Source of the DNA: Rhexocercosporidium sp. MPI-PUGE-AT-0058
Lineage: Eukaryota; Ascomycota; Leotiomycetes; Helotiales
DNA: 64,000 nucleotides
NCBI GenBank assembly: GCA_020746875.1
Contig: JAGTJL010000001.1
Location: forward strand, 2,046,001 to 2,110,000
Direction: 5' to 3'
Position numbers and translations under genes: made by a program. The notes under the pieces were generated by a model. That model was given only the letters and a program-made list of their open reading frames with translations, did not search any database and was not told where the DNA came from. Of this stretch, positions 1-12,393 are shown piece after piece. Each line of letters opens with the position of its first letter. Positions within the stretch are counted from its first letter, which is position 1.

Positions 1-20
1 ATTTCCCATTCCCTCTCGCC

Positions 21-2410
21 ATGCCAGAGGATCCGGGATATGAGAGTGACAGAGAGGAAGTGAACGCTTATACCATGTCTTCTCCCCTCCCTCTCCCTAT
101 CACGTCCTCATCACCACCTTCCCAGCGACCAATATCTTCCGATACAAACGCTTCACCGAAATGGGAAACCATGCCGCCGCGGAACCAAAGACAACGGCCG
201 CGCCCAAGACCGATTCCAAATCCTCTTTACCGCACCCTACCTTCCGCGTTATCACCGACAAGAAGAAACAAGGATCTCGATTTCCATACTGTGAGCGCTG
301 GTGCTATCGTCCCACACGTCAGTCATGATCACGCAAAGGGTTTCTTACAGAGTGGAAGCGATGGGCTCGGGAATGGGAGTGGGAAAGGGGGGTTGAGAGC
401 GCAGTCCAGAGGAAGGCTGTCAGGACAATCTGGAGCGGAAGTCAGTCTTGCGCATTTGAGAAGGAATAGTCCGCTCTCGCCTAGGGGAGGGGGGACGATT
501 GGTGGCTTGGAGAGAGGGGGAGGGGGGAGTCGGAGGGGAAGTGAGGCTGTGGAGAGGGGTAGGATCATGATGACAGGACTTTCTTCTTATGCTGCTGCTG
601 TTGTTAAGGGATCGACTAGGGATACGGTTGAGGGGTTGAGGGGGCTGGTTGGGCTTGGTGATGGTGAGGCAGATGGGGATGGGGGGAGGGAAGGAGACAG
701 TGCTGTTGTTGATGACGATAATGATGCTGATGCTGAGTCAGGGACGGCAGACGTACATGGAGGCGGGAGTGGACGAGAACAATACCAAGAACGGCCACAT
801 ATCTCAGCCTTGGAATCTCTCCAGAAGATCCCAATCCGCCACTCGGATAACCCGGTCCTCATGCCTCCTTATCCACCTTCTCCTAGTGGTACGCCTGCTC
901 CTGGTTTTGTTTTGGATGAGGGGAGAGATGGAAACGGGAACGTTTTCGCCGCTCAAGACACAGAAAATATCTACCCTCGCCGCGAAGGATATCCACCTCT
1001 CGAACATCTCTCCTCCTCCATCACCAAGTCCAATGAAAACGACTATAGGCGCCTCTCACCAAAACCAATCAACCATCCACAAAAATCCTCCCACAGACAA
1101 CGGAATACGCAATCCGAATCTCTACCCGCTAGTTTACTCTTCTCACGCTCCAATCTAGAAGACAGCTATGCTGGTGGTCTTGGTGGGAGGATTCATCCTA
1201 GCACGAGCGAGACGAATCTGGATCTAATGAGTCTTTCGTATCCTGGCTTGAGGGAGCAGAGAAGGCTTTCGAATTCAGGATCTACTAGCTCGGGAGTAGG
1301 GCCGTATTATCCCGGCAGGCCGGAACTTTCAAACTTGGAGCTCGAGAGGGGATATGAGAGTTTGCCAATGAGTCGTGATCCTTCTGGTCTGTCTGGGCTG
1401 TCGGGGCAGTCGGCCGATTCTGGGAGGGGAAACGGGGTGGGAAGAAGTGGCAGAGGGAGGGGAAGGAGAGGGAGTGTGGCTGAGACGGAACCTGATCTTG
1501 GGTCTCGGTTGAGGGAGCTGGGGTTTGAATCTAGGAGGGAGAGGGCAATTGAGGGGAAAGGAAATGGAAATAGGCTGGAGTTCGCCAGAGCTGCGTTGAT
1601 TGAGAGTTTAGATGAATGGGGACAGGGTGGGGAGAAGTAAGTTTCGTCTCTCATTTTCAGTAGCTTGGATATGAATGTCCAATGGAACACGGGGAAGGAA
1701 GATTTTGAGTGCTAACAACCAACATTAGTTCACCCCCGACACAAAGCCAACGAACTCAATCCACACCACCTCAGCTCAAAGGACAATTGAAACCCTCACC
1801 CAACCTAACCGCACCATTCTCGCCCTCCCCTTCTCAAGGATCAGGGATGGTAAACTCATTCGCATCGTACACGTCCCCGTATCCGCCTGACAACACACCA
1901 GACCTGGGATGGAATGGAGGAGCTGGGAGTCAAAAGCCTTCACCATCCCAAAGATATTTATCTCCGAACCCGAATTCGCGCTCATCGCCGAGGACATCAC
2001 CGCATTATAATATCCAGCAAAAGGCCTCGCCGAGGACCTCACCACCTCTTTCGAGTCCAAATCTGGGTGGAGAGAGGATGGACCGCCATAGTTCTGGGTC
2101 TGGCTCGGGTAGTGGTGGAGTCAGGATCCGAGGACGGAATGGAAGTGAAGCAGGAGGAAGAGAGACAGGGATGGATAGGATGATTACCTTTGGCGATTAC
2201 CCTGAGCCTGTTGATGTTGAGTATGTACTTGCTCCGGAGAGGGAGTGGGAGAGGGAACGGCCGGGGGTATTGAGAAGCTGGGGGGAGAGGGAGAGGGTTG
2301 AGCGACATAGGCGGGAAGAGACTCGTGGGAAGGGTGTGAGTGAGAGGGAGGAGGTTGGGCTGGGGATTAGTGGGGGGGTTGTAGAGTTGGAGGGGAGGGG
2401 CGGGGGCTGA
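21..2410 (+). CDS. Low-complexity Ser/Gly/Pro-rich protein, function unknown (possibly 5'-partial)
   Basis: I do not recognise a family. Two exons (21-1636 and 1729-2410) join in phase through a canonical intron (GTAAGT, branch GCTAAC at 1711, acceptor TTAG) to give about 765 residues. The protein is almost entirely low complexity: Ser/Pro-rich at the N-terminus, Gly/Arg/Asp-rich in the middle and Arg/Glu-rich at the end. I see no signal peptide, membrane segment or enzymatic motif. The frame stays open to the left window edge, so the ATG at 21 may be internal and a folded domain may lie outside the window. Long antisense frames here are by-products of the skewed G-rich codons. It may be a scaffold or regulatory protein tail; that is only a guess. 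Confidence 0.6.
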
Positions 2411-2702
2411 TTTCTGATTCTTTGTTTTATTCCTCTCCTTTTCCCTTTCCTTGTCTGCTGAATAAGGGTATTGATTTCTTTGGAGTTTGAAATTTGGAAT
2501 TTGTTCTTTGGGTTTTGGAAGTGGTGTTTCTTTTAGAATGGGGCTTGTATTGCATTGTATCGCATCGTACGGCTGGCATAGTTTGGGATTTCGGATTTCG
2601 GACTTGAGGAGTTGGTTTTGCTGCTTTGTGGAGCGAGCATTGCGCGGTGTATTGAGATAGATGGATCGTCTGGGACTGGAATATGGGTATATAAGCATAC
2701 GG

Positions 2703-2746
2703 AATAGGATGGGATGGGATGGGATGAGATGGGATGAGATGGGTAT
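2703..2746. repeat. Pentanucleotide tandem repeat (GGGAT/GAGAT type)
   Basis: Eight to nine imperfect copies of a GGGAT-like unit with GAGAT variants. Non-coding microsatellite in the 3' flank of the first gene. Confidence 0.8.
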
Positions 2747-3040
2747 GGATGAATGGAACAGGTACGGCGTAATTACAGGAGAGAATAGCAAGTCGTATTG
2801 GCTGGTGTAATCTATTAAGCATAGCATAGCAGAATATAACATAATATAGTATAGTGTAATAACGGATAACACGGAGAGGATGACGGGAAGTAAAGTGTAG
2901 AAATCTTCATCTGGGCTGTGATGCTGTGAATGCTGTGATTCCTGCCTTTTCTTTTTTTTTTGTAGAGTAAAAAGCGGTATAACTTATAATTATATACTCA
3001 GTCGATCTCTCTTCTTGTTGGGAAGGATAAAGGAGAGAGG

Positions 3041-3069
3041 TTAGGTGAGGTGAGGTGAGGTGAGGTGGG
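3041..3069. repeat. Pentanucleotide tandem repeat (AGGTG)n
   Basis: About five near-perfect AGGTG copies, followed about 120 bp downstream by a (TTGGAA)-type hexamer run (about 3180-3204). At 3365-3391 there is a run of the 7-mer TACTCCA. Simple-sequence expansions in intergenic DNA. Confidence 0.8.
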
Positions 3070-4635
3070 GTAATTAGAGTGGGGGTATATATATTTACGT
3101 ACGTATGTAACGGACGGACGTAACGAACTTTCTTGTTCTAGAACTTATCCCTTAATTAAGATCTCCTTTTTTGATGGTAGTTTGGAATTGGAATTGGAAT
3201 TGGAAAGTAATTTGGAGATGGGAGGTGTGTGGTGTGTGGTGCGGTGATGTTTTTTTTACGAGGTGGATATGAGTTGACTTTTTATTTTATTTTACGGGCG
3301 ACTCGTTTGTGCTGCTGCTGTTTAAGCTGATTCTCGTCTCGTAGTTAAAGCTGTCTTGAATAATTACTCCATACTCCATACTCCATACTCTATATCAAAA
3401 GTAATTACCAAGTTATCAGGCGCGTTAGGATCTGCTTTCATTGCTTGATTGCGTACTGTAATCATGACGTAAGATTACGTGTCGCTGCGTACTTTGTTGA
3501 GCTTGGTTATCTTGGATAATTATGCTGGCGTCCTCGACAGACGAATTTTTTTTCCTTGCTACTTCAATGTCGATTTGCGGTTGCATTTTCGACTTAAGGG
3601 TGTCCTGCCTCTTGAGAGACGCGGCAGGATCTGAGGAAGGGATAAAGCTGTAAACATTAGCAAATGCCTGGAGAACGAAATATGCTCAGGCAAGGCTTAA
3701 GGGCAAGAGAAGTGTATATGTATATAGACTGAATAATATCCTGCTGATGAGAATATAGTAGTTAATCTTACAAGAAGAGGCTGAGAAGAGAGAATAACTC
3801 GAACGCGCCAGGCAATTAATTACCTTAATAGACATTTTGAGTACTGCAAATCTAGTGCTCGAGAGGCACAGTTCCTCTAATTACAGCTCGAGGTAAGCTG
3901 GCTGCTTCTCTAATTAGGTATTTTTCACCGGTCTTACTCCATTCTTAAAGTTCGGAGGGTGCAAATCTTGCCTCGTACTGCACGCCGACAAAATAATTGC
4001 CTGGTTAATTATATCATCACTTCTTGGTATGTCTTTACTTGTACACAGGCTCCTAGCTTATGTGTATGATCTATGGGTCGATGCAGGGTCTTCTCGCCAG
4101 GAGCGCTAGGATAATTGGTCAGATGTTGTATGTTAATTAAGGGATGTGTTGAGGGGTATCCTTCTTTTCAAAGAATTGCCAAGCTGGTAATTAAATATCG
4201 CTTTCGCACTCAGGGACGCCTTTTATCCAATACAATGTGGAATGAATGCTATTTCACCATAAGCGATGCAGGAACGGCGTGAAAAGCGGTCATTCAGTTC
4301 CTCTTCTCCTTGAACAGCTCAAGGGTCAGGGTGCCCGTGAACTAGAGGTGGTGTTGGATTTCGCTGCGAGGACCCTGTCTGCATAACTACAGCTCACTAG
4401 CGCTAAAGTTGCATATGGTTTCACTCAAATACTTTCGTGCAGGGGGGAAATGGTGTTGGGTAGGTACGAGTAGTTCTTGGCAAAATGGTAATTATCCGCA
4501 CGCCGCAGCTATCTTTTCTTCTCCCATCGTCGCTTAGCCTTGCAATGTAAACACCTCTCACGCCCTCATGATCGACCGACTACAGACGCAAACAGAGTCT
4601 AAGATCAATTGCTATCTGGAACGGCGTCTGGAACA

Positions 4636-5530
4636 ATGACATCGAGTGCATCAACCTCTTTAAATCTGCCGGCGGGGTCAGCGAATTCCTCAGCGACGTA
4701 TACATTGACGACCACATCGATATCGTCCACATCATTGCTAGCGCTCACCACCCCATTTGTACTCCCAGCACCGAGCTACGCCAGCATCTTCACGACTACC
4801 AGCAAACTTACAAGTTACTTCTGGAACAGCTTCACCACAACCACTCTCAATGTGATCTATTCGGACCCAGGCGATTCCCGTTTCACAGCCTGTCAGCCGA
4901 GCGGACGGGATGAAGTTGTCTCCTCGAGTCATTTCCATTTCAGCCCTGCCGTATGTCCAGATAAATGGGCTGCGTACTCTGTCGCGGAGGCTTATGTGGA
5001 TACAAATACGCTTTCGCCATCTAGGCGAGCCACAACCGCATACTGCTGTGCAAGATGGGCTCTACTATCCATTGCACTTCATGGCTCTGTACTGACGGTA
5101 AGATCTAGTGGTCACACTCTTGGCGATGCTGGCTTGGAACTGAAAAGCCTCGATACATTAGCGTGTCATTAGTGTCTCGATATCAACAATAATAACAACC
5201 ACATCAGTAACAACTACATCCCAAGGACCTCAATTTCCTAGCGGTGTGCAGATTCATAATGCCTACCAAATCTCGTGGGATCAAACTGATAGGGTCACTC
5301 TCTCTCCCACGCCGCCAGATGTCGTGAAAGACGGGTGCAGCCACACGTTGAGTGTGTGGGTTCCTGATGAATCGGTGAGCTTGCTGCCGTGTCATATCGA
5401 GAATAGGACCAGTGGTGACAATTCACTACTCACTGTTGTATTTTGTGCTATTCTTATACCAATTGTTGTTGTGGCATCGCGCTGTACCTGCATTTGCATC
5501 CATTATCGCAACAAGAAAAAAGGTCCATAG
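4636..5530 (+). CDS. Single-pass surface-type protein with Cys-containing ectodomain
   Basis: Two exons (4636-5097, 5162-5530) give 276 residues in frame. The N-terminal half is Ser/Thr-rich. It then carries motifs I associate with a recurrent filamentous-fungal ectodomain: a Cys-containing block, the motif SPAVCP, and TTAYCC. Exon 2 is Thr-rich, continues with an ISWD(Q)TD..TLSP block, and ends in one hydrophobic helix (about residues 245-262) followed by a Cys/Lys-rich cytosolic tail. Such proteins usually have a longer tail; this one stops about 20 residues after the membrane. Between TTAYCC and the intron the chain lacks the Cys residues usual in relatives, so exact splicing there is uncertain. 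A clear signal peptide is not visible, so an upstream exon is possible. Role unknown; a cell-surface or wall-sensing role is inference. Confidence 0.55.
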
Positions 5531-6636
5531 AGACCAAAACGACAGACTAGTCCTGCCAACAAATCGACGGCAAATGAGAGGATCTAGCTGGATAATATCA
5601 AATCTTGATCGTATGTTCTGGTGTGTTGCTTATGCATGCAAGAGGCCTGAGAATTCTTCGTTGTGTTTGTGTTCTTGATGTGGGCGGCTTAGCGACACGG
5701 GGTGGAACCCGGGAGTAGCATTTCTTGTTTTTATTTTTCAGTGCTCTTTGTTTGCTTATCCGCGATTGAGAAATTAATGCGACCAAATTGGAGTAAAGTC
5801 AATTTGTTAGTGGCGAGGTCATTTATTAGAATAGTTCCGCTTTAACTGATTTCGGGAAGTCATCTCAGGAGGGGTATCACAACTTTCAGAAGGAGTCACC
5901 GGAGTATGACATCGGCAATAATTACAAACAGCTAGTGAAAAAATGGATAGGGACCTTGATAGTCTTTCAATAAGAGAGAAAGTAATGCATTGATAAAGAA
6001 TCAGAATTCAAATTGCAGACAAGTCAAGTAAGCTTCAAAATATACTTCGCTCGGCCTTGCTCCAAGGAGACAACTAACGACAAATATTCGAACGTCCAAA
6101 GTCCCTCGGACACCAGAACATAGTGGATACAGTTGCAGATCCAAGAAGTGACGAAAAACAATGTTATACCATTTGCAAGGAACAAGCAAGGCAAGGAAAG
6201 TAGTATATATATGTTCGAATATTATCTCGCTCTCACATGTTCAAATTTACTTTTATCATTTTAATCTTCTTAGGTAATCTGACTTTGTAATTTCCTTACA
6301 TCTTTTGCTTTTTATCTATTTTTACCGTCGCAAGCTTATTGAACGAATCGCTTGCAGTGGATGCTACTGTATACCCTAGTAAGCACCAAAAGCGCTCACC
6401 GGTCTAAGCCTCACTTTTTCACAGCCTCCTCATTGCATCCCACCAAGCGCAAAGCATTCCGACCTTCACATATCCTTTTGTTCTACCATCGTGAACCTAG
6501 ATCTTTTTGCCATCATGAATAAAACTACCACTGATACAATTCCGGTAGCCCCCCATGGCCGAACAAGAATTGGGAATAAGGTAGAATAGCCTGAAGCATT
6601 AGACGTGATTTCATCACAAAGCTTACCATGGCTTAG
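5531..6636. other. Gene-free interval
   Basis: About 1.1 kb, AT-rich around 6200-6330. I see no protein-coding or RNA gene. It presumably holds the promoter and a possible non-recognised first exon of the following caspase-like gene. Confidence 0.5.
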
Positions 6637-8889
6637 CATGACATCCCTGGTAATGGGTTCATCCGTCTAGCACCAAGAACCCACGACATTTCTCTAGTTG
6701 GGGAACATATCCCCAACATCGCCCACCTGGCAGCAGATCTTCAAGTGGCAGTGAATGCAGGATGGTCGCGACGACATAATATTAGGTACTGCAAAGTACA
6801 AGTACTATTGTTGAAATGGCAAGACGACGACCTTGGGGTGGAAACTGAGCTGAAGGATCTTGGGCACGTTTTTGGTACGTTAATCTGCGCTCCCAGCTAA
6901 ACATTTGCGCCTCCGCAACATCGGGAAACTCGGTCCTTTGGATCGACAATTTGCAATTAACCAATCTACCCGCTAATTCCCTTATCTTGTAGCCGATCTT
7001 TTCCATTATGGAGTGGATGTATTTGATATTCCAAGTGAGAAGCCTGACAAGGCTCTCAAACGAAGGGTGTTCGATTTCCTGGAAAACGACGCCGATGAGA
7101 CACTGCTCATCCTGTATTACGCTGGGCATGCCAGATCAAGCATTCAAGCAAATGAGGCCCCAATCTGGATTGCGTTAGTTGACAATATTACACAATATGT
7201 TTTCGTGCTGACTGACCGCGAAGAAATCGCCGGATTGACTCACCCTCATTGCCGTCGGGCGGGATCCAGTCGATGTTCGAGGAAGCTGACGCCGACGTAC
7301 TTCTTCTCTACGATTGTTGCAATTCTGCCGCGACCGCAGAATCTTCTTCTACTCAACCTCATAAAGGAGTAACGGAGGTCATTGCGGCCTGTGGTTACGA
7401 AACAATCGCTCCAGAGGTCGGGGAGCATTCTTTCAGCAATGCTTTGTCGGAAGTTCTTGCTGCATCATCGAAAGGACGACCATTTTCGGTAGCTGAACTA
7501 CACACGAAAATACTCACGCGATTGAAATGCTGGACTCCTTCGTTCGTTAAGGATGATAAGGGGAAACGAAAGGAAGACCAAGAAGGAAGGTTACTCTTCG
7601 AGAGACAACCACGGCGCACACCGATATACAGCATCATTTGCGAGACCGAACCTCGACGAAGTATTATAATGGCCCCCCTCGAGTCATTTGCCTCGAAAAC
7701 AGATACTTCGAGCAGTCATATAAATAACCTGACAGCAGGACCGTCATCCAGTAGGTCACCATCGGTCCCCAACGACCATGCCAGAAAGCGCAAGAGACCA
7801 GTTGACGAATCAATCGAATATCCACAGGTTCTCCTCGCCATTCGCTTGGAAAAGCACGATCTTGACATAGAAGCTTGGAAAGAGTGTCTCCTTCGCCAAC
7901 TCCCGCCAGAGGCAAAGGAGATCAAAATCGAGGGCATATATGGTAGCTTCTCCACACTCCTTCTACTACGGCTGCCGCTTGAAGTTTGGGATTTGCTCCC
8001 GGAAAATCGCGCCTACAGCTTTGTTGGATTTGTTACCACGCCAAACGTGATGTCTGACGAGACGAATACTGTGGAAAGTACTGAGGTTGCCGATTCGAAC
8101 TTGTTCGACTTCTCTCAAATGTCATCTTCTGGCAAATCATGGAGTAACATGCCATTCAGACCCCAATCACGCGAGGCGACTCCAACTTTTGCTTTCAGAT
8201 TCAACTCAATGTCCCCACGAGATGTTGTATTATCTCCTCCCTCATCATCACGCTCGTCCTCTCAGTCTTCTACGTCACCACCACGGTCATTATCTCCAGT
8301 CATGGAAGATGAGGAATATAGATCGGAAAACTTAGTAATAGAGCTTCTTTCTAGCGGAGCCAACTTCACAATTGAGGAGCTTCGAGAAAGTGATGCCGAG
8401 TCCCTTAATGATAAAGAAGTTGTTTGGCCAACCAGTTACAGTGATGCCGAGGAAATCGATCCTGGAATACAGCAAGATCCGGGTCCAACGCATGTCGAAA
8501 TTGAAAGTGACAGCGATGTCGATGGCGGAGACGAGTACGAAGAGTTTCTTCACAAAAGAATGCTGGGAAAAAGAAGGATGCGACATAGTGGGGGCAGTAT
8601 AAGCAAGAGAACATTATCTGAGAGCATTGGCAGCGATACCGACGACGAGGATCTCAAACCTGTGACCTTCTTGGATGCTAATAATGCTGGGTCGAGTGCG
8701 AGAAGGCTCCGAAGGAGAATGGGCGAGAGGACAAGTTTGATTTTCGATGATCCCCCGCCAAGGATTGACGAGATGGACGAGCCCGAGTCTTGTGACGAGC
8801 TCGTAGATGTGGAGAGAGCTCGGATTTTGAGTTCAGAGTTACCATTTCATTTGAGTTCAGAGTTACCACTTGATTTGGAGGAACTATAA
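6637..8889 (+). CDS. Caspase-like (peptidase C14) domain protein with disordered C-terminus
   Basis: Three visible exons (6637?-6874, 6993-7173, 7224-8889). The catalytic dyad is visible: His in LILYYAGHA (exon 2) and Cys in LLLYDCCNSA (start of exon 3), the metacaspase/caspase-fold pair. Exon 1 gives the preceding strand (VQVLLLKWQDDDLGVETEL). After the protease-like domain comes a conserved block (about 7830-8030) ending LPENRAYSFVGFVT, seen in this fungal subfamily. Then follow about 250 residues of Ser-rich and acidic disorder and a duplicated 8-residue tail. No NB-ARC, NACHT or repeat domain is attached, so it may act as a stand-alone death or signalling protease. The second intron uses an AAG acceptor (7223). 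The initiating ATG is unresolved: the frame is open only from 6637 and has no Met, so a first exon probably lies upstream. Confidence 0.75.
8825..8872. repeat. 24-bp tandem duplication at the 3' end of the caspase-like gene
   Basis: Two adjacent copies of a unit starting TTGAGTTCAGAGTTACCA, differing by a few bases near the end. They encode a doubled LSSELP motif immediately before the C-terminus. Confidence 0.85.
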
Positions 8890-9317
8890 TACCTTGAAGG
8901 CAGCCTCGGACATCAGCTATGATTCGATTGAGCTGCTGCGACTCTCATGACTGAGATCAATACCTGCGTGCTGTAATGCAATTTTTTAAGGCGCCGAATC
9001 GTAACTGGAACATTCACTCAGGAGACTTGTATTTATCTTCCAACTAGCGCGCAAGTGTTAACAAAATCCTCACATCTCGCCTCCAGTATTTCCCTTCGAT
9101 TCCTTTTTCCTCTCTAATCATTTATGTAATCTTACAAGCTCACTTCAATTCAAATTCGATTCACCGTCACCATGGACACTATTGCTCCTCTCAAACTTAC
9201 ATTGAGGTTATGTAACTTCAATAGATTGGTTGGTGACGTGGGTTCTCTTAATTTCTTAGATTCTGGTCTTCAGAGCCTAGCTAAAGGTAACACAGAAAGG
9301 CCAAGCGGTATACAGAT

Positions 9318-9848
9318 ATGAACAAGCCTGGTGACCCATTCCACATCCGCCCGGCCAATATCTCCAACTACATGGGGCTAGCAAGCAAGGACTTAGCATT
9401 CGGTATCGACCCAGTGGCAGGATACGCAAGGAATATCTTATATCCAGAAAGTCCTCTTCAAGTGTTCTGCACGACAAAAAGCACTCTCTGGAGATACGAC
9501 AATACAGTCGAAAATCCAACAGAGCCTCCACCGTATAATTATGCAGAGCGGGGAACATTCGAAGAGCCTCTCGCTATCCGTGATCATGGATCAAAGCTCA
9601 TCCATAACTTCTTCAATGCCGCTGTTTCTTTCAACAATGGCACGAGTGGAAAAGGTACTTGTCAGTATGGTGGTGTTCATCAGAATGAATTGGGATTATT
9701 GAACGAATGGGGAAGTAGCTATAATGGAACAGGATCTGGGCCGGATGTTGGGCAGGGCACCACGCAGTTTACTGGTGCTGTTGCGCTAACGTGGATTAAG
9801 ATAGAGAGTGACGAGCAGGTCAGAAACAAAGTTAGCATTACTATATAG
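9318..9848 (+). CDS. Hypothetical protein, 5' exon(s) unresolved
   Basis: Unrecognised. The open stretch encodes at least 176 residues with balanced composition, a PFHIRPANISNY start, several N-x-S/T sites, Cys at two positions and a Gly-rich run (about residues 136-152). The ATG at 9318 may be internal: a better-placed ATG with CACC context lies at 9172, and acceptor-like CAG sites at 9295 and 9315 precede the frame, suggesting a spliced 5' end. No signal peptide or membrane helix is visible in the part shown. Presumably expressed from the short 5' AT-rich region around 9060-9170. Confidence 0.4.
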   Translation: MNKPGDPFHIRPANISNYMGLASKDLAFGIDPVAGYARNILYPESPLQVFCTTKSTLWRYDNTVENPTEPPPYNYAERGTFEEPLAIRDHGSKLIHNFFNAAVSFNNGTSGKGTCQYGGVHQNELGLLNEWGSSYNGTGSGPDVGQGTTQFTGAVALTWIKIESDEQVRNKVSITI

Positions 9849-11629
9849 GTTTTCGAACTAGTCAAGCTCCTTTGCCCAGTATCAGTGCATACTGGTGCTG
9901 AGAATAAAAATTGGTAAGATGTGTCCAAGATTGAGGCTTGATAGGGAAACTTCGTCAAGTAAAACATTTCCTCGATGATATAGACAATTAGAAATCGATC
10001 GATAAGCCAGAGGATTCTAGTCGTTTGCGGATCTAAAGCCGGCTCTAAATGTCACATTCAAACGGTAATTTCTAGATGACCGTTCTACACAGGCATCAGC
10101 TTATCTATATTAGAAAGATGCTAGTTAACCAACCACCTACTTCCGGTAGTCTCTATCCTTTATATAGCTGTAAACTCCAAGAGATCCAGTGCTGACTTCA
10201 GCTCCTCTCTAATTAACCACCCGCGCCTTCAACTCTCAACTCCCTAGACAGCTTGCGATATCCTACCCGTGTGTGGCTGCGCAGTTCATAGCTGTCTCGT
10301 AGAAGTGCAAATCGAACTTGCACGAGGCTCTCTTTCGCTGTTTGTCAGGTGGTTGACGGGAGTAGATAAGTTGGCAAGGCGTCAACGATTTTGACGATAT
10401 CGAGTGGCACCCCGGAGCGTTACTTGGTAGATTTGGTCAGACATGTTGGAGTACCGTGCTCGATGGAGCCCTGCATTGTGAGGCCATGCTTGCGGCGGCC
10501 TGGCAAACTGGAGTTTGAGGTGTTTGATAATTTGTTAGTCTTTAGTATTCTGTACCACCAATTGTGCATATCGCTGTCGACGAAGAGCATGGCTACGAGA
10601 CTTTTCACAACGCTCCCTAGATCTGTAAACGAGCGTGACCTAGATATCACCACCCTACATGCCGCACAGTCCGAAAATCTTATAAAACTGAAGACCTTGA
10701 TCTCAACAGACCCGTGTGAGCCGTCCTATATGGCCCTTCCTAATTTCCTCTGCGGCCTTGACCTGCCTAATTGCCCTTCACGTTGCCAACGCAGCAATTT
10801 CATTTTTTTGGTGTTGCACAAAACCAGCGACTTTTAGGCAACAGTAATCTATTTGTGAACCTGTGATTTGCTACCATTTTCAGCTCAGCCTTTCTTTTTG
10901 CCAGCGCCGCGATGCTCCATTCTTTGCCTCTTTTCTATCATATCTGCATTGAGCGTCGGAGATCTCTCTCTCTAAGGTTCGGTGGCAAGGTCGCGATGCA
11001 AGACTTCAGTGGAGTCCTTGTGTCTGCCAACACTCGATTTTCCTACTTTGGCGTTTCTAGGTTAGTAATGGGATGCTAGTCTATTATCTTCTTCGAATAG
11101 GAGATCGTTGTGCGCGTTTATGACACATCTGTCCTACAACGCAACTACTCTCCCTACTGGCCTCCCAATCATAATGAGTTCTGCTTCCTACCATTGGCGA
11201 GGCATGCAAGAGACGCGGAATATCACACATCCTTTCTCAGTCTCCGTGCATTGATGCTCGAACGCTGACTTTTAGCTGAAATATCTCATGTAACGAAATA
11301 TGCAATGCAAAAAGTGCTCTTTTGGTTGAGTTCTTTATGTCATAGGGGAGATGGCATCATGTCGAACTATTTAATCCGATGAAGTTCCTGCCAAAATTGC
11401 CAAATTTTGAGTACGTCATATTCCAAACCTTTTACCAATTTCCATCAAGAAGATCTAAATGTCTTCCCCCACTCCACACTTCGCATTTTCGGACCCAGAT
11501 CAAGGAGTGGTGATTACTACCACTTCCCGAACCACTTCCGACGAGGGAACAGCCCGTTTTTCTGTTTCACCCTGAACGCAATCACAACGATCCCTTGAAG
11601 AAGATATTGTCTCTCCCATCAGTATTGAT
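9849..11629. other. 1.8 kb interval without a supported gene
   Basis: An open stretch at 10391-10837 exists, but its composition and lack of recognisable motifs do not support a gene. A CT microsatellite lies near 10963-10972. No RNA gene seen. Confidence 0.5.
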
Positions 11630-12157
11630 ATGAAGTCAGACAACCATGGTACCGATTCTAACATTATAGGCCCCCAAAAAGCTACCACTCTCAAAACAAC
11701 GCAGATTCTTGAGACTCATCTACCAGCGACACCCGCAACTTTGCCTTCGGAATCACCATACATCACAAAATCCGAGATATTGTGGCCCAAGTGTCTTACA
11801 CGCTCATATTCCGAGGAACAACTCAGTATGGCCCCTCAATGGGGAGTTCACTGGTGCTCTCCAACCTGCGTGCTGAGTCTTCTCGTACTTGGATTGTTCA
11901 CCATATTGGATCAACACGTGTTCAATGATCGACTTCATCGCCGCGAATTTCATGATCTACAATTGCCTCGCCGATGGCATCTCGCGCTGAGCAACTTTGC
12001 CAAGGTCTGTTTGCCAGCAGCATTAGAAATCGCCTACAAGCAGCGCCGTGTGTGGATTCAAGATGACGTCGGTCCGGTCATCTTGTTCGCAAGCGTACAT
12101 GAGCAGAGTTCTAGTGCCGTACGCCTATCTAGATCCTCTAATCCGAGCTTAAGCTAG
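11630..12157 (+). pseudogene. Truncated relative of a fungal multi-pass membrane protein (deformylase-like annotation family)
   Basis: The 175-residue open frame begins with a polar Thr/Pro-rich leader, then HWCSPTCVLSLLVLGLF (one hydrophobic helix). A second conserved segment follows: FAKVCLPAALEIAYKQRRVW. This order (HW.SPT..., a small-residue helix, then K-CL...AY.Q..W) matches the N-terminus of a large fungal membrane family often annotated as formylmethionine deformylase-like. Those proteins are several times longer, with a big ectodomain and further helices. Here the frame stops soon after the first conserved segment, and nothing resembling the remainder follows before the HET gene. I read it as a decayed or truncated copy. 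A short functional variant cannot be excluded. Confidence 0.4.
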
Positions 12158-12393
12158 ATCGTTGATTATTCACTATGCATCATTTCGATTATGGCCAACA
12201 TAGTCACGCATATGCCCCTCTTGATAAAGTAAACAATTACTCCCCTTTCAAAGCAGGACTCGCTTATCAACCTACATACGAGATTAGTCAGCGTGGGGAA
12301 AGAGAAACCAGATTTTTGATCACTCACACAGGTTGCCTGGCATGTCATCGTCTGTAATCCCACTTAAGTGTCCGTCAGCAATACAACACTCCA

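Larger units (their letters stand above)
2411..4635. other. 2.2 kb gene-free region with short tandem repeats
   Basis: No convincing gene. The first 500 bases after the stop are G-rich 3' UTR-like sequence; antisense open frames there are shadows. Several microsatellites occur (see repeat entries). The second half is AT-richer, with scattered TTAATTAA-like stretches and no coding signal. Confidence 0.6.

Noticed and set aside
2039..2872. Long minus-strand open frame (277 codons) overlapping the first gene's end
   Set aside because: Low-complexity translation caused by the G-rich sense strand and repeats; no motif, and the sense gene splices cleanly.
5040..5175. Possible frameshift in the surface-type protein after TTAYCC
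   Set aside because: An intron 5098-5161 with canonical GTAAGA and ATTAG joins the two parts in phase, so no break is needed.
10391..10837. 148-codon plus-strand open frame
   Set aside because: No Met-supported start, no recognisable domain, poor coding character.
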